A DNA stretch of 64,000 nt from Balaenoptera acutorostrata (taxonomy: Eukaryota; Chordata; Mammalia; Artiodactyla; Balaenopteridae), in assembly GCF_949987535.1 (NCBI RefSeq), contig NC_080073.1:29012116-29076115 (forward strand). Direction: 5' to 3'. How positions within the stretch are numbered: position 1 is the first letter of the stretch; each line of letters opens with the position of its first letter. The notes below the pieces were generated by a model. It ran no database searches. It was not told the origin of the DNA and saw nothing but the letters and a program-made list of their open reading frames with translations. The translations under genes and the position numbers were made by a program. This document shows, one piece after another, positions 9,932 to 22,360 of the stretch.

Positions 9932-12619
9932 CAGTGAGGGTTAATAGTTCTAGACCAGACAGGAAATGATGCAGCAGCTCACACCAAGAATGTCTAGATG
10001 ACTTCAGAGAGTGAAGGCAGCTTCTTGTCGTGCCTAACTTACTCTGAAAGGACCTTGGTCACTGGCTAAGACATTTTTGGTAGAACATTGGGCCCTGCTT
10101 TATCCTTCCTCGTCCTCAATACCACGCTTGCTATTTGCTCAGTTTTTCTTACAAGTGGAGCACTTGCTTTTCCCTTCTTGGTTTGACAACTTTTGTCTGA
10201 GACTGAACTTAGCCTGGCTTTTCCATGTGTCTGGCATCCTTTCCACAGAACTTGAAGCTTGATGCTTTTCACAAGGGATGAAAAGCATTCAAATGCCCTT
10301 AGAGGCCAGCTGGGGAGATTCTGTTATTAAGGAAAGGAGGTTAGGTAAGGAATTCTGTACTTCTGTAATGAACTATATAGTCTCTTCATTTTTCTAGAAA
10401 CACTCAGTCCTCTTAACCCATCTTTTGTTTTCCCACTTGTGATCAAGACACACCAGCATGAAATATTTGTTTAGATCTTTACCATAAGAAAAATAACACT
10501 ACAAATAAGAAGAAGGGAGGTAATTGACATTTGGCCTCAGTGACAGGAGACTATAGGGGATGATGCCATTGAGACAAACTGCAGAGTGCATTCCCCACTC
10601 CAGTAGAGCAGCTTCAACACAGCCCCAGAGGTTTATCGTCATGTTAGGAGTGTGACGCCTGGGGGGTCAGAGCTTCCAGCCTTTTTTTTCCCTAGAGATT
10701 TGTAAAGTCTCTAGATTTTACAAATGTTGAAAAGAATTTTAAAATGTTAATACACTGTCAGCCATTACTGTATGGTTTAAATGAAACAGAGCAATGGACT
10801 GTATTTGGCTTGTGCGTCACCAGTGTTCGCCTCTGCTGTAATATGGTAGATGCACAATTAGTGATTTCAGACACTCTTTCGTGCTGTTCCAGTTCTGAAC
10901 AAAAACAAGATTACAGTTAGAACTGTCTCGTTTCCAAAAATCACTAGAATACCCTTTCAAAAATAGAAGACTCTGTGGTATGCTCTTCTATGTTTATAGC
11001 AAATGTCTAAAGGATTCTATAGGATAAACGGGTTAGTTGTTTTTCACTTAGTTTTGAAGGCTTAAGGGGTTTTGTGTATTCTTCCTCTTGTTTTCCATTT
11101 GGTATGCACTACTTACGCTTAAAAAAAATTAAATTGACAAGCAGTGAGAAAAAGTTACTGGAGCCTGAAAGTTGGTTAATATCAATTACATTCTCATGTC
11201 TAATAACCCATGCCTGGGAAATGCAACTTATTTGTTATAAATACCCAATGCCAAATCAAGAATAAACAGCTGCTTTGTTTTAGTCGCTATTTACAGCATC
11301 GCTTTAACTACTTTGACCCTATTCGAGGAGGGAATGAAGAGCTGGGTGCCAGTGGTGTTGATGAACTGTGGTAATTTCTGTATTGTGTCCTTAGAGGTGC
11401 CTCTGCTTCAGCCTCCATTATTTAAATTGCTAGTCATTACAGTCATGCCATTAACTGGAAATGCAGCAAGATGACACATGAGAAAAGGGCCAGCAAGACA
11501 CTGTTAGCCCTTCTTGTTGAGTGCCATATTCTGGGCTGGGTAGCAATAGTCCTAAAAAGGAAGCACACACACCGACCTCCTTCAGCCTTCAAGGCTTGAA
11601 CACTCATGAATTCTTTGCATTGCTGGTAGGGTGATTTTGAGTTCCTAGTTGTACATACTTTTTGGACATTAGATCCAAATCACAGATAATGTTCCAGACT
11701 TTAAAAAGATTAATATTTTATTTTTCACTACAATAGAAAATATCTAAACATATCTCAGGCTGGTTTATTCTTCCTCATGAGGATCAGATGCAAAAGGGTA
11801 TGGGAAAAGGAGGTTGTTCTGTTTGGGATACAGAACTAAATAGCGTAATGTCCAGTCGCTTGACTCTTAGCAATGTCATTTTTAGAAAAGTGCATATTTT
11901 GTTATTGTAGAGCCCCATAGACCAAGGAACCTGTCAGACTTCAGTACTTGATTAAGACTCACAGTTAAGGTAGCCCCTGCATATTCAAGTAGGAAGGGCT
12001 TTCTTTTGATCTAATAGCATCTACTCCATCCATCTGGATCTATCTAGGGAACCTCTACAAAAGCATGGCCTCTGGCCAATTGTTCAAGACCTACAGGGAG
12101 GGAGGGATTAGAGGAGTTCTTTGTTATTCAAGATTTTTTGAGAGAACCTATAATTCCTTTTTAGTAGGATAAAATCTGTTGCAGCACAAATCTTTCCTTG
12201 GAACACTTTATCATTTATTAGGGGCTTTATATTAAAATTAGAGAAATTGGGTCCTGTGTGCATGTTTTGAGAGGCAGGGAAAGGTCTATTTACTCCTTTC
12301 TTTCTTGTCACCTTCCCTATAAATTGCATGCACAAACTATAAACAGATATCTGTTGTGCATATTGTATGTATATTTGGAGGATGGGAGAAAGAGGGAAGA
12401 CCTGTGTTGAACTCAGCTCTCTGTCTTCGGCTTGGCAGTTTTGCTTTCAGTATCACTTAGGATTCTTTCAGATGGAAGTAATAAAAATCCCAGTTCAACT
12501 GACTTAACAAAAATGTTAAAATGCAGGTGAAAAATCTAGAAAAATCTCTTTCTAGAATTCAGCAACAACATTATTGAGAACCAAAGATATTTTCATCTCT
12601 TATTTCTGCCCTCTTTCAG
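9932..12619. other. Long unassigned stretch, no gene recognised
   Basis: I recognise no repeat family, tRNA, or protein-like frame. Open frames here (10066-10272, 11074-11265, 12108-12335) are short and have no domain features. A diverged repeat-like phrase near 12455-12530 resembles phrases near 19590 and 39110, but I cannot name it. Confidence 0.5.
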
Positions 12620-13420
12620 GTATTACTTTTTTTCGCAGGCTTGTCTTTGTTGGGGAAGAAGAAATTTTCCTTTACCCTTTTAGGTTCTTCTGGCTGGTCT
12701 AAAAATTAAATGGACATCAGACAGAGTAACAGGAGGAGATCAAACAAAAGTTTAATAACATGTATACATGGAAGAGACTCAGGAAAACTGAGTAACTTGC
12801 CCAAATGGCCAAACCCTTCACCTTAAATAGCATCTTTGGCTAAAGACAAAAGAGGGTGTTGGGGGTAGTGGTTTTGGACTTCACAAGGGGAAGAAAGCAA
12901 CTGACAGAGAGGGAAGAGCAATGTTTGGTAAACAGATGTTTGCTGGGCCAGGCAGAGACAATGGAACACCAAGTGGACTCTGCTCTCTAGGCCCTGCCCC
13001 CACCATACCCAGCCCATATTCTTTGCCTAGCTCTAGTGATAGAGCTAGTCCAGAACTGGCTCTCAATCTAAATTCTTTTAGGCAGTTAGGAAGAAGATCA
13101 TAGTTTCTTCTTGAGTCTTTTGGGCCTTGATTGTTTTCAGCTCGAAATAATCCGCATGCTAAAGAGACATTTTCCAGTGCCAAATTTTGCTCCCCTACAT
13201 CCCTTTAAGGCCCCAGTTAGCTAGGGTGTTTCCAGACATCTTCACAGAGCAATGTCTGGAGGCCAGAAATGGAGAGGAATACTCCTTCCATGTGTTCTTT
13301 GTTTTCTTAAGAGTGAGGAAAACTTTCTGAGAAGGTTCCCAACAATTCTCCCTCCTAGTCACCATTCAAGGAGAATGATTGTCCTAGTCCATTGAAGCTT
13401 CAAGCCTAGGGCTGGGTAGG
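12620..13420. repeat. Possible ancient LTR-like or other interspersed repeat, unnamed
   Basis: The tract has the texture of an old interspersed repeat, with AACAAAAGTTTAATAACATG near 12742 and AAAGAGACATTTTCCAGTGC near 13160. I could not assign a family, and no coding remains are visible. It contains a perfect 9-bp inverted repeat with 12-base loop at 13231-13260. Confidence 0.25.
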
Positions 13421-13529
13421 GCCCAGCCTTTCGTCCCTGGGTATGGGGGTGTGAGCTGCCAATAACTGAACAAAACCAGAGTCAGGTTCTATTAGACAGG
13501 AAGGGGAGGGATAAATCACTGTTGGATGG

Positions 13530-13685
13530 GTACTCAGCACTTCTCAGTTACTTCTCCCAACGACTATATACTAGAGGCACAGAACACACAAAGAGGTGAA
13601 TCATCTTACCCAACATCATAGAGCTGTAAATTAGAGCGCTGGGATTTGAATCCAAATGACTCTGGCTCGAAAGCCATGGATCTTG
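13530..13685 (-). repeat. MIR SINE, ancient, antisense
   Basis: The reversed MIR middle is recognisable: CACAAAGAGGTGAATCATCT, CATCATAGAGCTGTAAATTA, then GGGATTTGAATCCAAATGAC. Confidence 0.7.
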
Positions 13686-13779
13686 AAAGAAACCAAACAA
13701 GGGGGTAAAAAACCACAACGGCAGAGAGCTTGAATCATTGGAATATTCCAGGGAGAACGGCAGTAAGTTTCTTTAGCCC

Positions 13780-14490
13780 ACAAATCAGTAATTACATAAT
13801 ATTTTTGGTATATAGAAACAATATGTGCATTAAGGCAATTAGGAAAATATAAGAGTACAAGGAAGAAAATAAGCATCCCCCAGAATTCCACTATCTAACC
13901 AGTACCACTATTAACATTTTGGAGTATTTCATTTTTGTCTTTCTACACATCATACTACTTATACATTCAAAAATATTTATTGATTGCTTTCTATGTAGAA
14001 TAATGTGCAAAAACATAAATATATGTGCAAATATAGATGATTAACATATTGTATATAGACTGCATAGATTGTTTTACATTTTACTGTTCCACATAACTTT
14101 ATAGCATGTATGTTTTTGTGCATTTTCCTATAAAGTACAGTTCTTCAGGAACATCATTTTTAATGATGGTATAGCAATCCATTTTGTAGATAACAAAATG
14201 TATTAAACAAGCCCCGTGTTTGTTGACCTGTATGTTTCTCTCAATTTCTCTTCATGGGAAATAACACTGTAAATGAACATTCATACATGGTATATCATTG
14301 GGCACAGCTTTTATTATTTCTTTGGGAAACAGTCTTTGAAATAATGGATCAAGAAGTGAACATTTTAGAGCTGTGAACATTTGATGCATATTGCCAGGTT
14401 GCAATCCAGAAATGTTGCACATTCTATATTCCCACAACAATCTGTGAGACTGTTTGTCTCTTTCGTGATGGCTCTTGCCTCTGTTTCTTT
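13780..14490 (-). repeat. Ancient L1M/HAL1-like LINE fragment, antisense
   Basis: The phrases GTATAGCAATCCATTTTGTA, TAAATGAACATTCATACATG, GAAATAATGGATCAAGAAGT and ATATTGCCAGGTTGCAATCC occur in the order expected of a reversed old L1-type element. It is too diverged to name a subfamily, and no frame survives. Confidence 0.4.
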
Positions 14491-14499
14491 TTTCCTTCT

Positions 14500-15459
14500 C
14501 TTTCCTTTTTCTTTTGGAGTAGTTTTGGAAGTCCTGATCAAGGCCTTGCATTCCACAGATAAATTATTGCTGATACCCATCTGTCATTTTCTCAAGGATT
14601 GCTGAGGGTCCATTATGATTTTTGTATTAATTGTACAAAGCCAAAATGGAAGCCCATATATTATTAGATATTGAGAGAAACCAGAACAACTTGAACTGAA
14701 GTGATATTTGACACTGTCTCTCTAACAAAATTGAAATAAAAACCTCCATAAGTGCAGTGCATTGTTAACATGTTCAAATAAATTATTTGGTTCATAAATA
14801 AATAATTTTAACTTTTATGATAATGGAGAGGAGGAAAGTTGGTATGAGACTTTCTGAATATACAAATAATTCATTCTCTTGAAGCCAAGATAAACAGCAT
14901 CATGAATTAATTAAATGACAAAACATTGGATGACCTGCTGCATCATAGAACTGGGCACTTGTTAGGGATGCATGTATCCGTAAGAATTGTATCATGACCA
15001 AAAATATTGGTGCTCTCTACTCTGGGTGGTCCAAGGGAGATGCTCTCAAAGGTGCCCTGGGAAAAGGCAATTAGCAGTTGCTGTGCAGCACCATGTTGGC
15101 AGCAAAGAGAAAGAGTAGGAGGAGAGAGGAGGCTCATGTGCTCAATTTCTTCTCTCATCATCCTGGATAGAGCTGGAGAGATTGCATTGGATCATAATAG
15201 GTTAGGAAGACAGAGTTGAATTAGAGACAGCTGAGATTTGCAGATTTCCAAATAAGTTTTTCATTTCAGCAGGGATCTTCTGAGTGATTTTCACTGGCAT
15301 GCCAACTGTTTTCAGTGACCTACACAAATCTGGAGGAGGAGAAACAGTGTTGAATATCTACCTCTTCTCTGAACTTAACTTCCTGCTCTGGGCTGCATCC
15401 TCTAGTCTTCACCCAATTACCAAATGCTTTGACATACTTAAGCCTAACATTTTATGCCA
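14500..15459. other. Unassigned sequence
   Basis: No feature is recognised. Short frames at 14943-15161 (-) and 15007-15219 (+) overlap each other and have no protein-like pattern. Confidence 0.5.
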
Positions 15460-15720
15460 GCTTTCATTCATTCACACATTAAATATTTATCGATTATGAT
15501 CTGTGTGTGGGTACCATGCCAATACCCCATCTTACTTACCTGAACTGCTTATCTGTCTAGAGTAGTGTGTGCACTTAGGTTTGACCGAAGCTTGGTTCTT
15601 CCAGCATCTGCATTTTGAAGAGGACTTTGTTCATACTTCTTCAACATTTACCACATCACTTACTGAACATCTACCATGTGTGGGACATTGTGCTAAATTC
15701 TGGAGATACAGTGAGATTAA
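15460..15720 (-). repeat. L2/MIR-like fragments, antisense
   Basis: Two short diverged blocks are present: CATTCATTCACACATTAAAT near 15468, and ACTGAACATCTACCATGTGT then ACATTGTGCTAAATTCTGGA near 15662. They resemble reversed L2 3' ends. Confidence 0.4.
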
Positions 15721-15934
15721 AGTCATCTGGGTTGGTAATGATGGTAGAAAAGGATGATAGTATTGAGTGTGGAGTTGTACTCCCCTCTATGTCTGGCCTT
15801 TTCTTTTAATCCTCAAAATCACTCCTTTAATTTGGTTGGGCGGGAATTAAAATACAGAGCAATAGTAGGTTTTCTCACTGTGGTTAGAAACTGAGCACTC
15901 TTAGGGACTCAGGAGAACAGGGTTATCACCTACT

Positions 15935-16125
15935 ATCTTGGTTCTTAATTATGGCTGCCCACTGGAATCACCTGGAAGACAGTCATGATGTCCATGCCAT
16001 GCTCCAGACCAATTATATCAGGATCTTTATGGTGTGTGACCTAGGTGCCTAGGTTTTTTTTTTTTTTAAAGGTCCTGAGATGATTGCAGTATGCAGCCAA
16101 AGTTGAGAAGCACCAACCTAGAAAG
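15935..16125 (+). repeat. MER5-type hAT-Charlie DNA transposon fossil
   Basis: Blocks CACTGGAATCACCTGG, TGCTCCAGACCAATTATATC and GCAGCCAAAGTTGAGAAGCA follow the MER5B/MER5A pattern. An internal T run lies at 16054-16067. Non-autonomous, no coding potential. Confidence 0.7.
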
Positions 16126-16659
16126 TGAAGGTGTATTGAGTTACCAACCTTTCACCCCAGAGCAACCTTTACCACTGCGTTTTCTAGAGAGCCCAATTCC
16201 ATGATATGTGCCATGAAGAGAATGGTCCATGCCAGATAGTTTTGAGAAACTCTGTCCTCCTCCTTGGATGATTACAGAATATACTGGCGCTTTAAGGGCC
16301 ATGAGAAGTCTTGTCATAAAGAAGCCTATTAAATTTTAGTGGAATTGACTATTGTTTTTGATCCAGGATTAGCTTGCTTACATCCTCTCTCTTTCTCTTA
16401 ATTAAGAATTTCACTGAATTTTGAGAAATGGCTAGATTATGTAAGAGCTGATTATCTAGTCTGTGGATGATTTTGGTTCCTTGTTTCTCTGTTCTTGGGT
16501 CCCCTTTGTGCCCTTTTTCTCATTACTTTTTGAGTAGGCATGAGGCCCAGTGAAGAGGTAAAACTGCAGTCAATCCATTTGTTAAAAGCTTTTATTCATG
16601 CTTTCAAACAAAGTAAAATAAGCTGTGCTGTGGAAGAGACTGGTAGTTCTCCCCTTTCT

Positions 16660-17480
16660 TATAGTGGTGGTTCTCAAAGTGTGGTCCCAGAATTGGCAGT
16701 ATCAGAATGAACTAGTGTAGAAGGCAGAGTTATCACCACCTCAACGATGTCTGCACCCTCATCTCCAGATCCCTTGAGTATGTTATCTTACACAGCAAAA
16801 GAGACTTTGCATACATAATTAAGATTATAGACTATGAGATGGGGGATCATCCTGGGCCCATTCTAATCACATGAGCTCTTAAAGCTGGAGGACCTTTCCG
16901 GGTTGCAGTCAGAGAGGGTTGATGATAGAAGAAAAGGCATGAGAGATTCAAAGCATGAAAAGAACCCAAATCCTCATTGCTGACTTGATGATGGAGGTGA
17001 AGGTCCACATGCCAAGAAATGTGGGTGGCCTCTGATGTTGAGGATGTCCATCAGCTCACAGCCAATAAGGAGATAGGAACATCAGAATTGAATTCTGTCA
17101 ACAACCTGAGTGAACAAGAAAACAAGAGTCCCCCCTAGAGGCTCCAGAAAGGAACGGAGGAAAGGAACAGAGCCTGCCCACAACTTGATTTTAGCCTGGT
17201 GAGACCTGTGTCAGACTTCTGACCTGATCTGAACAGTAAGATAGTGAATTTGTGTTGTTTTAAGCCCTAAGGTTGTGCTAATTTGTTCTGCCAGCAAGAG
17301 AAAACGAATACATCTGAAAACTTGTTAAAATGCAAATTCTCACTGCTCACCACTGACCTACTGAACTTGCTGCAATAGAAAGAAGCTGGGGGTGAGGTAG
17401 GGAGTGCAGGTGCAGTCTGTTTTAACAAGTTCTCCATGTGATTCTGACATGCTAAAGTTTGAGAACTACTGTTATACAGT
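16660..17480 (-). repeat. MER5A-type hAT fossil, split by an LTR insertion
   Basis: The first part (16660-16712) reads GGTTCTCAAAGTGTGGTCCC and ATCAGAATGAACT. The remainder (17325-17480) resumes with CTTGTTAAAATGCAAATTCT, CACTGACCTACTGAA, GTTTTAACAAGTTCTCCATG and ends GTTTGAGAACTACTG. The two halves join across the MLT1 insertion. The strand is relative to the usual MER5A consensus. Confidence 0.75.
16713..17325 (+). mobile_element. MLT1-type MaLR solo LTR
   Basis: The sequence follows the MLT1 LTR from end to end: GTAGAAGGCAGAGTTATCAC, CAGCAAAAGAGACTTTGCAT, TGAGATGGGGGATCATCCTG, CTGCCCACAACTTGATTTTA, ACTTCTGACC, GAATTTGTGTTGTTTTAAGC, and a terminal AAAACGAATACA. It sits inside the MER5A copy, so it inserted later. 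The short target duplication expected for this family is no longer clear. No internal retroviral-like coding region is present. Confidence 0.8.
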
Positions 17481-19589
17481 AATAGAAATCCCAAGTGTTA
17501 AGTAGACACATGGATGCCTAGAATAAAGACTGCACATCCTACTTCATTGCAGGTAGGTATGGTCATTGAACTAGGTTCTCACCAAACAAGTTGTGCAGTA
17601 AAGGGTTAACTAATTTACCTTGCAGTGTTAAAACTCTGCACATTCCAAATTAAAAACTAGCTTTAATGGATTCTGGGAGATAACCTCTGAGCCCTTGAAA
17701 TATCCTGCAGGATTAGAGTGTCTTTGTGTACCTTAGATCTTGGTTCACACCAAATAGTTTATACAACTAATGTGATTTATGGTGAATGCCTGTTCTTGTT
17801 CACCTGAGGCCTTGGGTCATGCTGTGTCAGTTTGACCTCTGGAGGGCCTGGAGAAGTTGGTAGATAACCATCCCAGCCTCTGTCGGTTAGATGAACAGTT
17901 GTGAGATAGGTTTTACACAGTTTCTCATGTGGTCCCCAGAAGCCCACAGATGTAACTTCAGTTGCCTATAGACAAAACCAACTTGATAACACAAGCTTTA
18001 TTACTGTTCCCCTTCCTTTCCAGTTTACTTCTCTCTCATTTCAGTTTCCTAGAATCACTTTCCAAATAAGTTACCTGAACATAAGCCGTTGGTCCTTGTG
18101 TTAGGCTCTGCTTTCAGGGGGAACCCAAACTAGGAGCATCCTTAAAGAGACAGTGTCAAAGCTTCCTTTTTGCTGCTGACTGGGATGTAGAAATAATGGC
18201 TCATCTGCTGCTTTTGACGATGTTAAGGTAGGCCATTCTCCAGGAATGGAGAAGTGGTAAGTTAGAAGGCATCTGGGTCTGTAATTTATCTGTAGAACTG
18301 CCATACCAGCCCTGGACTGCTGACCTCCAAACTTATTAGATGAGAGATTAAAAGCTTCTGTGTTTATGCCAGTGTTAATTTAGGGGCAGGAGGGTGGGTA
18401 AAGGGGTGGCTTACATACAACTTAACCTCATTCTGACCAACATAGCAACTAATGGGTAAATGGAGACTTTGGTTTGTCATCAGGTTGAAATTGAACTGTC
18501 CCTGACCATTATCACCACCATGATTAAGGGTTGATTGCATGAGGGACAAGCACATTATTTTTGGGAAAGAGCATGAGACCAGGAGTCAGGCAACTTGGGT
18601 TCTGTGTTGACTCCTAAGAAGATGTATGTTCATCTTACATTCTCTTGGATTGGACTGCTTGATCTCAGGTTTTCTCTTGATTTTTATATACTATGATCCT
18701 ATGAATTTAAAGTATTCAAAAATTCACTTGCAAAAACAAAGCACTTGGATCATTATGAAATGTAAATACGGGGCATCATCTGTATTTGCATTTTGAAATT
18801 TCCTTACTAATAGAATGATAAGCACATCTTAGCCTGAGCGTGCATGTGGTTTTTTTTAAACGGCTCATAAGTTAGAAGGCCCTTGAGGCATTATTAAAGT
18901 TCATCATATCATTCACTGTGAAAACTCAAACTTTTCCTTGAATGTTGTAAGATGTTTACAAAACTCTGTTTGCCTGACAGTGATTCTTCAGGCTGATAAG
19001 AACCTTCACATGTTCTTTTCCTTTGCCTGGATGGTACCCAATCAGTCTATATAATGAGACAGGCCAAAGGACAGAGAATTATGCCACAGGACAGCCTTCA
19101 CTCTGTCGTTTGGCTTTGCATGCAGAAACCACAATTTATGATGTGATCAAGAATGATATAAGTTGGCAGTATAATGAGCTTGGGATTGTTGGATAGCCCA
19201 GAGGTACACCATGACCTTTGCTGGATGTAAAGTGTCAGACTTGGGCACATGCATATTAGTTGTGGAAAAAGACCCTCCTTTGGGGAGTCAAGGGTCATGA
19301 ATTTTGTTTCTAGGCAGCATATATGCAGTTGCCTGGCAACCATGAGAGCAGTTAAGTTCTTGCTGTATGATGCTGTATGTATTCATCCATCTTGAAAAGC
19401 TAACAGCATAATTTAAATTTTGAAGCAGAGTGTGGGTGTTCTCAAGTAGCAGAGCCTTATCTCACATCTAGTTGCAGACTCTAACTGCATAAACTTGATG
19501 TTGCTGAAGTTTTTCTGCATTAGGGATGTTGTAAACAAAAGGGTAGAACTCTGAATTGAGATTGAGACATCCTTCATTAGAACGTATTC
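17481..19589. other. Unassigned stretch
   Basis: No gene or confident repeat is seen. A weak MIR-like phrase (CATGAGACCAGGAGTCAGGC, ACTTGGGTTCTGTG) lies near 18570-18610. Confidence 0.5.
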
Positions 19590-20100
19590 AGTACCAACTA
19601 ACAACAGAAAACCCAACTAACAGTGTCCAAAAATACAAGGACGTTTAATGTTTTCTGAATAAGAAGCCTTGTTTTAGCTGCTCAACAAGGACCCGAGCCC
19701 CTTCCATGCTTCCATTACACCATCATTGGTGTGCTAGCTTTCATCCTCAGGATTGTTGCCTCATGCTCACAAGAAGGCTGCCAGAGCTTTCAACACTACA
19801 GTGTCCCAGATTAGCATCCAAATCAGGATCGGAGAGGAAGAGGCAAAAAGGGCCTTCTTGTGGTGGGTGTCTCTTATTTATTAATTTATTTTCAGAGGAG
19901 GAAATTTTTTCTTAAAGGCTCTTAGCAGGTATCTTTTCATTTCTCTTTACCCAGAGCTGAGTCACATGTGTATCCCCTCCTAGACTAGTCATTGGCAAAG
20001 GAGAATTCAGTTACCTTCACTGGCTTAGGCTAATCATGATTCAGCCTTTTGGGCTGGGGGCAGGGCCTGTCTTCACTGAGCACATTACCACCTTCCAGAT
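19590..20100. repeat. Ancient interspersed repeat, family not named
   Basis: The tract combines AACAACAGAAAACCCAACTA, CCTCATGCTCACAAGAAGGC, GAGCTGAGTCACATGTGTAT and ACTAGTCATTGGCAAAGGAG. This set recurs in many mammalian genomes as one old repeat that I recognise by texture but cannot name reliably. No coding frame. Confidence 0.4.
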
Positions 20101-20624
20101 TCTTGAGAAAGATCAGAATTTGTTATGTTAGCAAGGATGAAGGCCAGATGGTTGCTAGGAAAGTGTCTCATGGTGCTGCTACAACTCCTTCCATGTTATT
20201 GCTTATGTGTGGAGGTCATAGGCTGCAAACTCACCCTTAAAATGTTTTTAAAATGTTCAAATTAGAATTTAGAAATAGAAACACTTTGCATTAAAAATTG
20301 GATTTTTCCCTTCTCTTGAAATAATTCGGTGATCTGGCAACATTGCTGTCTTCAGATGGGGTATGTGCACCACACTCTTTACCATTTCCTTTGTCATACA
20401 GTTGGCCCTCTTTACTCATGCATGTTACTTTTCTGGCCCTTACGGACATTTGTGCCTGTGAACGTTAATCTGCATGCTTTTTTAGTTACATGTAGACATT
20501 TTGAAACGAGACTTACAGTCACACTGGTCCATTTTGCTTAAGAGACTAACTGCCACTATTCTCTTTCAGTCTTGCTATATTTGGGATTCTTTTGCTCTTC
20601 TGCTATACGTTTCTTTATTTTATG
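20101..20624. other. Unassigned sequence
   Basis: No feature is recognised. Short overlapping frames (20329-20541, 20501-20704) show no domain pattern. Confidence 0.5.
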
Positions 20625-20830
20625 ACTGTGGAAGGGAGTATAGAGTAATGGTCAAGAGATTGGCTTTTGACATAAAACAGAAGTGGTTTAAGTCCTGGCA
20701 ATAGCACTTATTAACTTGTGACTTCGTATTCACATCTGTAAAATTGTATAATAATGATACCAACCTCACGGGGTTGATTAGAGAATTAGCACAGTGCATG
20801 GTTCACATAATGCTAATCTTGATGAAGATG
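20625..20830 (+). repeat. MIR SINE, ancient
   Basis: MIR order is clear: GGGAGTATAGAGTAATGGTC, TTTAAGTCCTGGCAATAGCA, TAACTTGTGACTTCG, CATCTGTAAAATTGTATAAT, then CACGGGGTTGATTAGAGAAT. Confidence 0.8.
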
Positions 20831-21629
20831 GTGATGAAGGTGATGATGTCTCTATAAGCCTGTCTTTATTATATCAGTTAGTCCTTTGAGGTGCCATTTG
20901 GGAATGCAAAACACAGCATCTTCAGTGAGTGGAGCTGATGAATGGCAACTATATATCTTGTGGAGCTAGAAGAGGATACTTTGAGTGACCATGCTTGAGG
21001 GGCACTGACCACCTGGAATAATTTTTTCTATTCCTTTCAAGATAGAATCAGACCCACCTAATTCATGCCTCCAGGTAACCTTCAGAGCTCCCAGAAATTT
21101 AGTTCTGCACTCAAGATTTGCTCATTTCTATTCAAACTGGGACACATTCTACGTTTATACTGTCAAAAAGCAGTGGCTATTTTAGTTTATGCCTGGGGAC
21201 ATGGGAGACAATTCTGGATGCCTCTAATGACCTTTAAGAGTCACTTCCCTTACCAAAATATCTTTATTTTATTGTTAAATTTTGGTCTAGGTTCCATGAG
21301 ATTCATCCAACTGTAACTCAGTCTGGAAAAAGTTGGAGGTCGCCATGTATATGAGGTCAGATTAGAGTTGTTATTTGGGAAAGGCAGGCATGATATTTTG
21401 AGATTGGGTAGTTGCTTTATTTCATTCTTAAGGCTGGTTGAGTAGTAGGTCCTAGTAAATTAGGAAGGGAAACTTAGGAAACTCATTGTAACCCAATTTT
21501 CGTAATTAAATTAAAAGATTATTTGGTTGGGATAATCATCACTGAGTAAAAATCAATATAGTAAACTTTGGAATGGATAGTTTGCAACTATCAACTATAG
21601 TTTGAAATGTTTTGACCTAGAAATTATTT
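20831..21629. other. Unassigned sequence
   Basis: No recognised feature; a short GATGAAGATGGTGATG-type trinucleotide-like patch lies at 20820-20848. Confidence 0.5.
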
Positions 21630-22070
21630 GAAATTTCTAACAACATATTCTATAGATATTCTTGATCAAGTATACAAAGAAGTTCATTGCAGTGTTGATG
21701 GTAGTAGTGAGAAATTGAAAGTGGATAAAAATTCATCAAGGGGGACTCTCTAAATAAGGTATTATGTGTCTGTACATTGAAATTACTCTGCAGCCATTAA
21801 AAAGCATGGAGTAGATCCCTATGAATTGACATAAAAAGATGCCAAGCATGAGGCAGAACAGTATGTATTATATAAACATGTGTAAAAGTATATGTCTGTA
21901 TTCAAAAACAGAAATACATGCCAAGTTGTTAATATTGACTCCCTCGGGGAATGAATTTATTAGGATGTGAAGGTAGAGGGAGGAGAGGAAGAAGAGGAGG
22001 CCAAGTTTAATTCTTAATTTATGTACTTTCATACATGTTTTGCAAAGTCATGTGCTCTATTTATAATTAG
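21630..22070 (+). repeat. Ancient L1M 3' end
   Basis: The tail of an old L1 ORF2 and 3'UTR is visible: GAAGTTCATTGCAGTGTTGA, CTCTGCAGCCATTAAAAAGC, GAGTAGATCCCTATGAATTG, AACAGTATGTATTATATAAA and GACTCCCTCGGGGAATGAAT. All frames are lost. Confidence 0.7.
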
Positions 22071-22114
22071 TATTTTACACTTGAGGGTTTGGAGTGGAAA
22101 TCCAGGGAGTTGTA

Positions 22115-22360
22115 ATGCTCCTTCTGAGGAACAGTGTCACATAGAGGTTAAGCACATGAGCTCTGGACCCAGGCTGCCTGAACTGGAATCTTGGCTGTAT
22201 CATTGGTGAACTAAATGTCCTCAAGCAAGTCTATGGATTTCTCTAGGCCTTGGTTCATCTGTGAAAGAGGGTAGTGCTACCTCCCCTATAAGGCTGTCGT
22301 GAAGATTGAGTACAGCATTTAGAAAAACATAGCTATGATTGTTATTCTGATTGCAAGTTT
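22115..22360 (+). repeat. MIR SINE, ancient
   Basis: AACAGTGTCACATAGAGGTT, CATGAGCTCTGGACCCAGGC, TCAAGCAAGTCTATGG and AAGGCTGTCGTGAAGATTGA follow the MIR consensus order. Confidence 0.85.

Noticed and set aside
13231..13260. Perfect 9-bp inverted repeat with 12-base loop
   Set aside because: A hairpin of this size is expected by chance in 64 kb, and no adjacent element gives it a role.
12620..13420. Endogenous retrovirus candidate
   Set aside because: Only LTR-like texture was seen, with no primer binding site, coding remains or paired LTR; kept as a low-confidence unnamed repeat.
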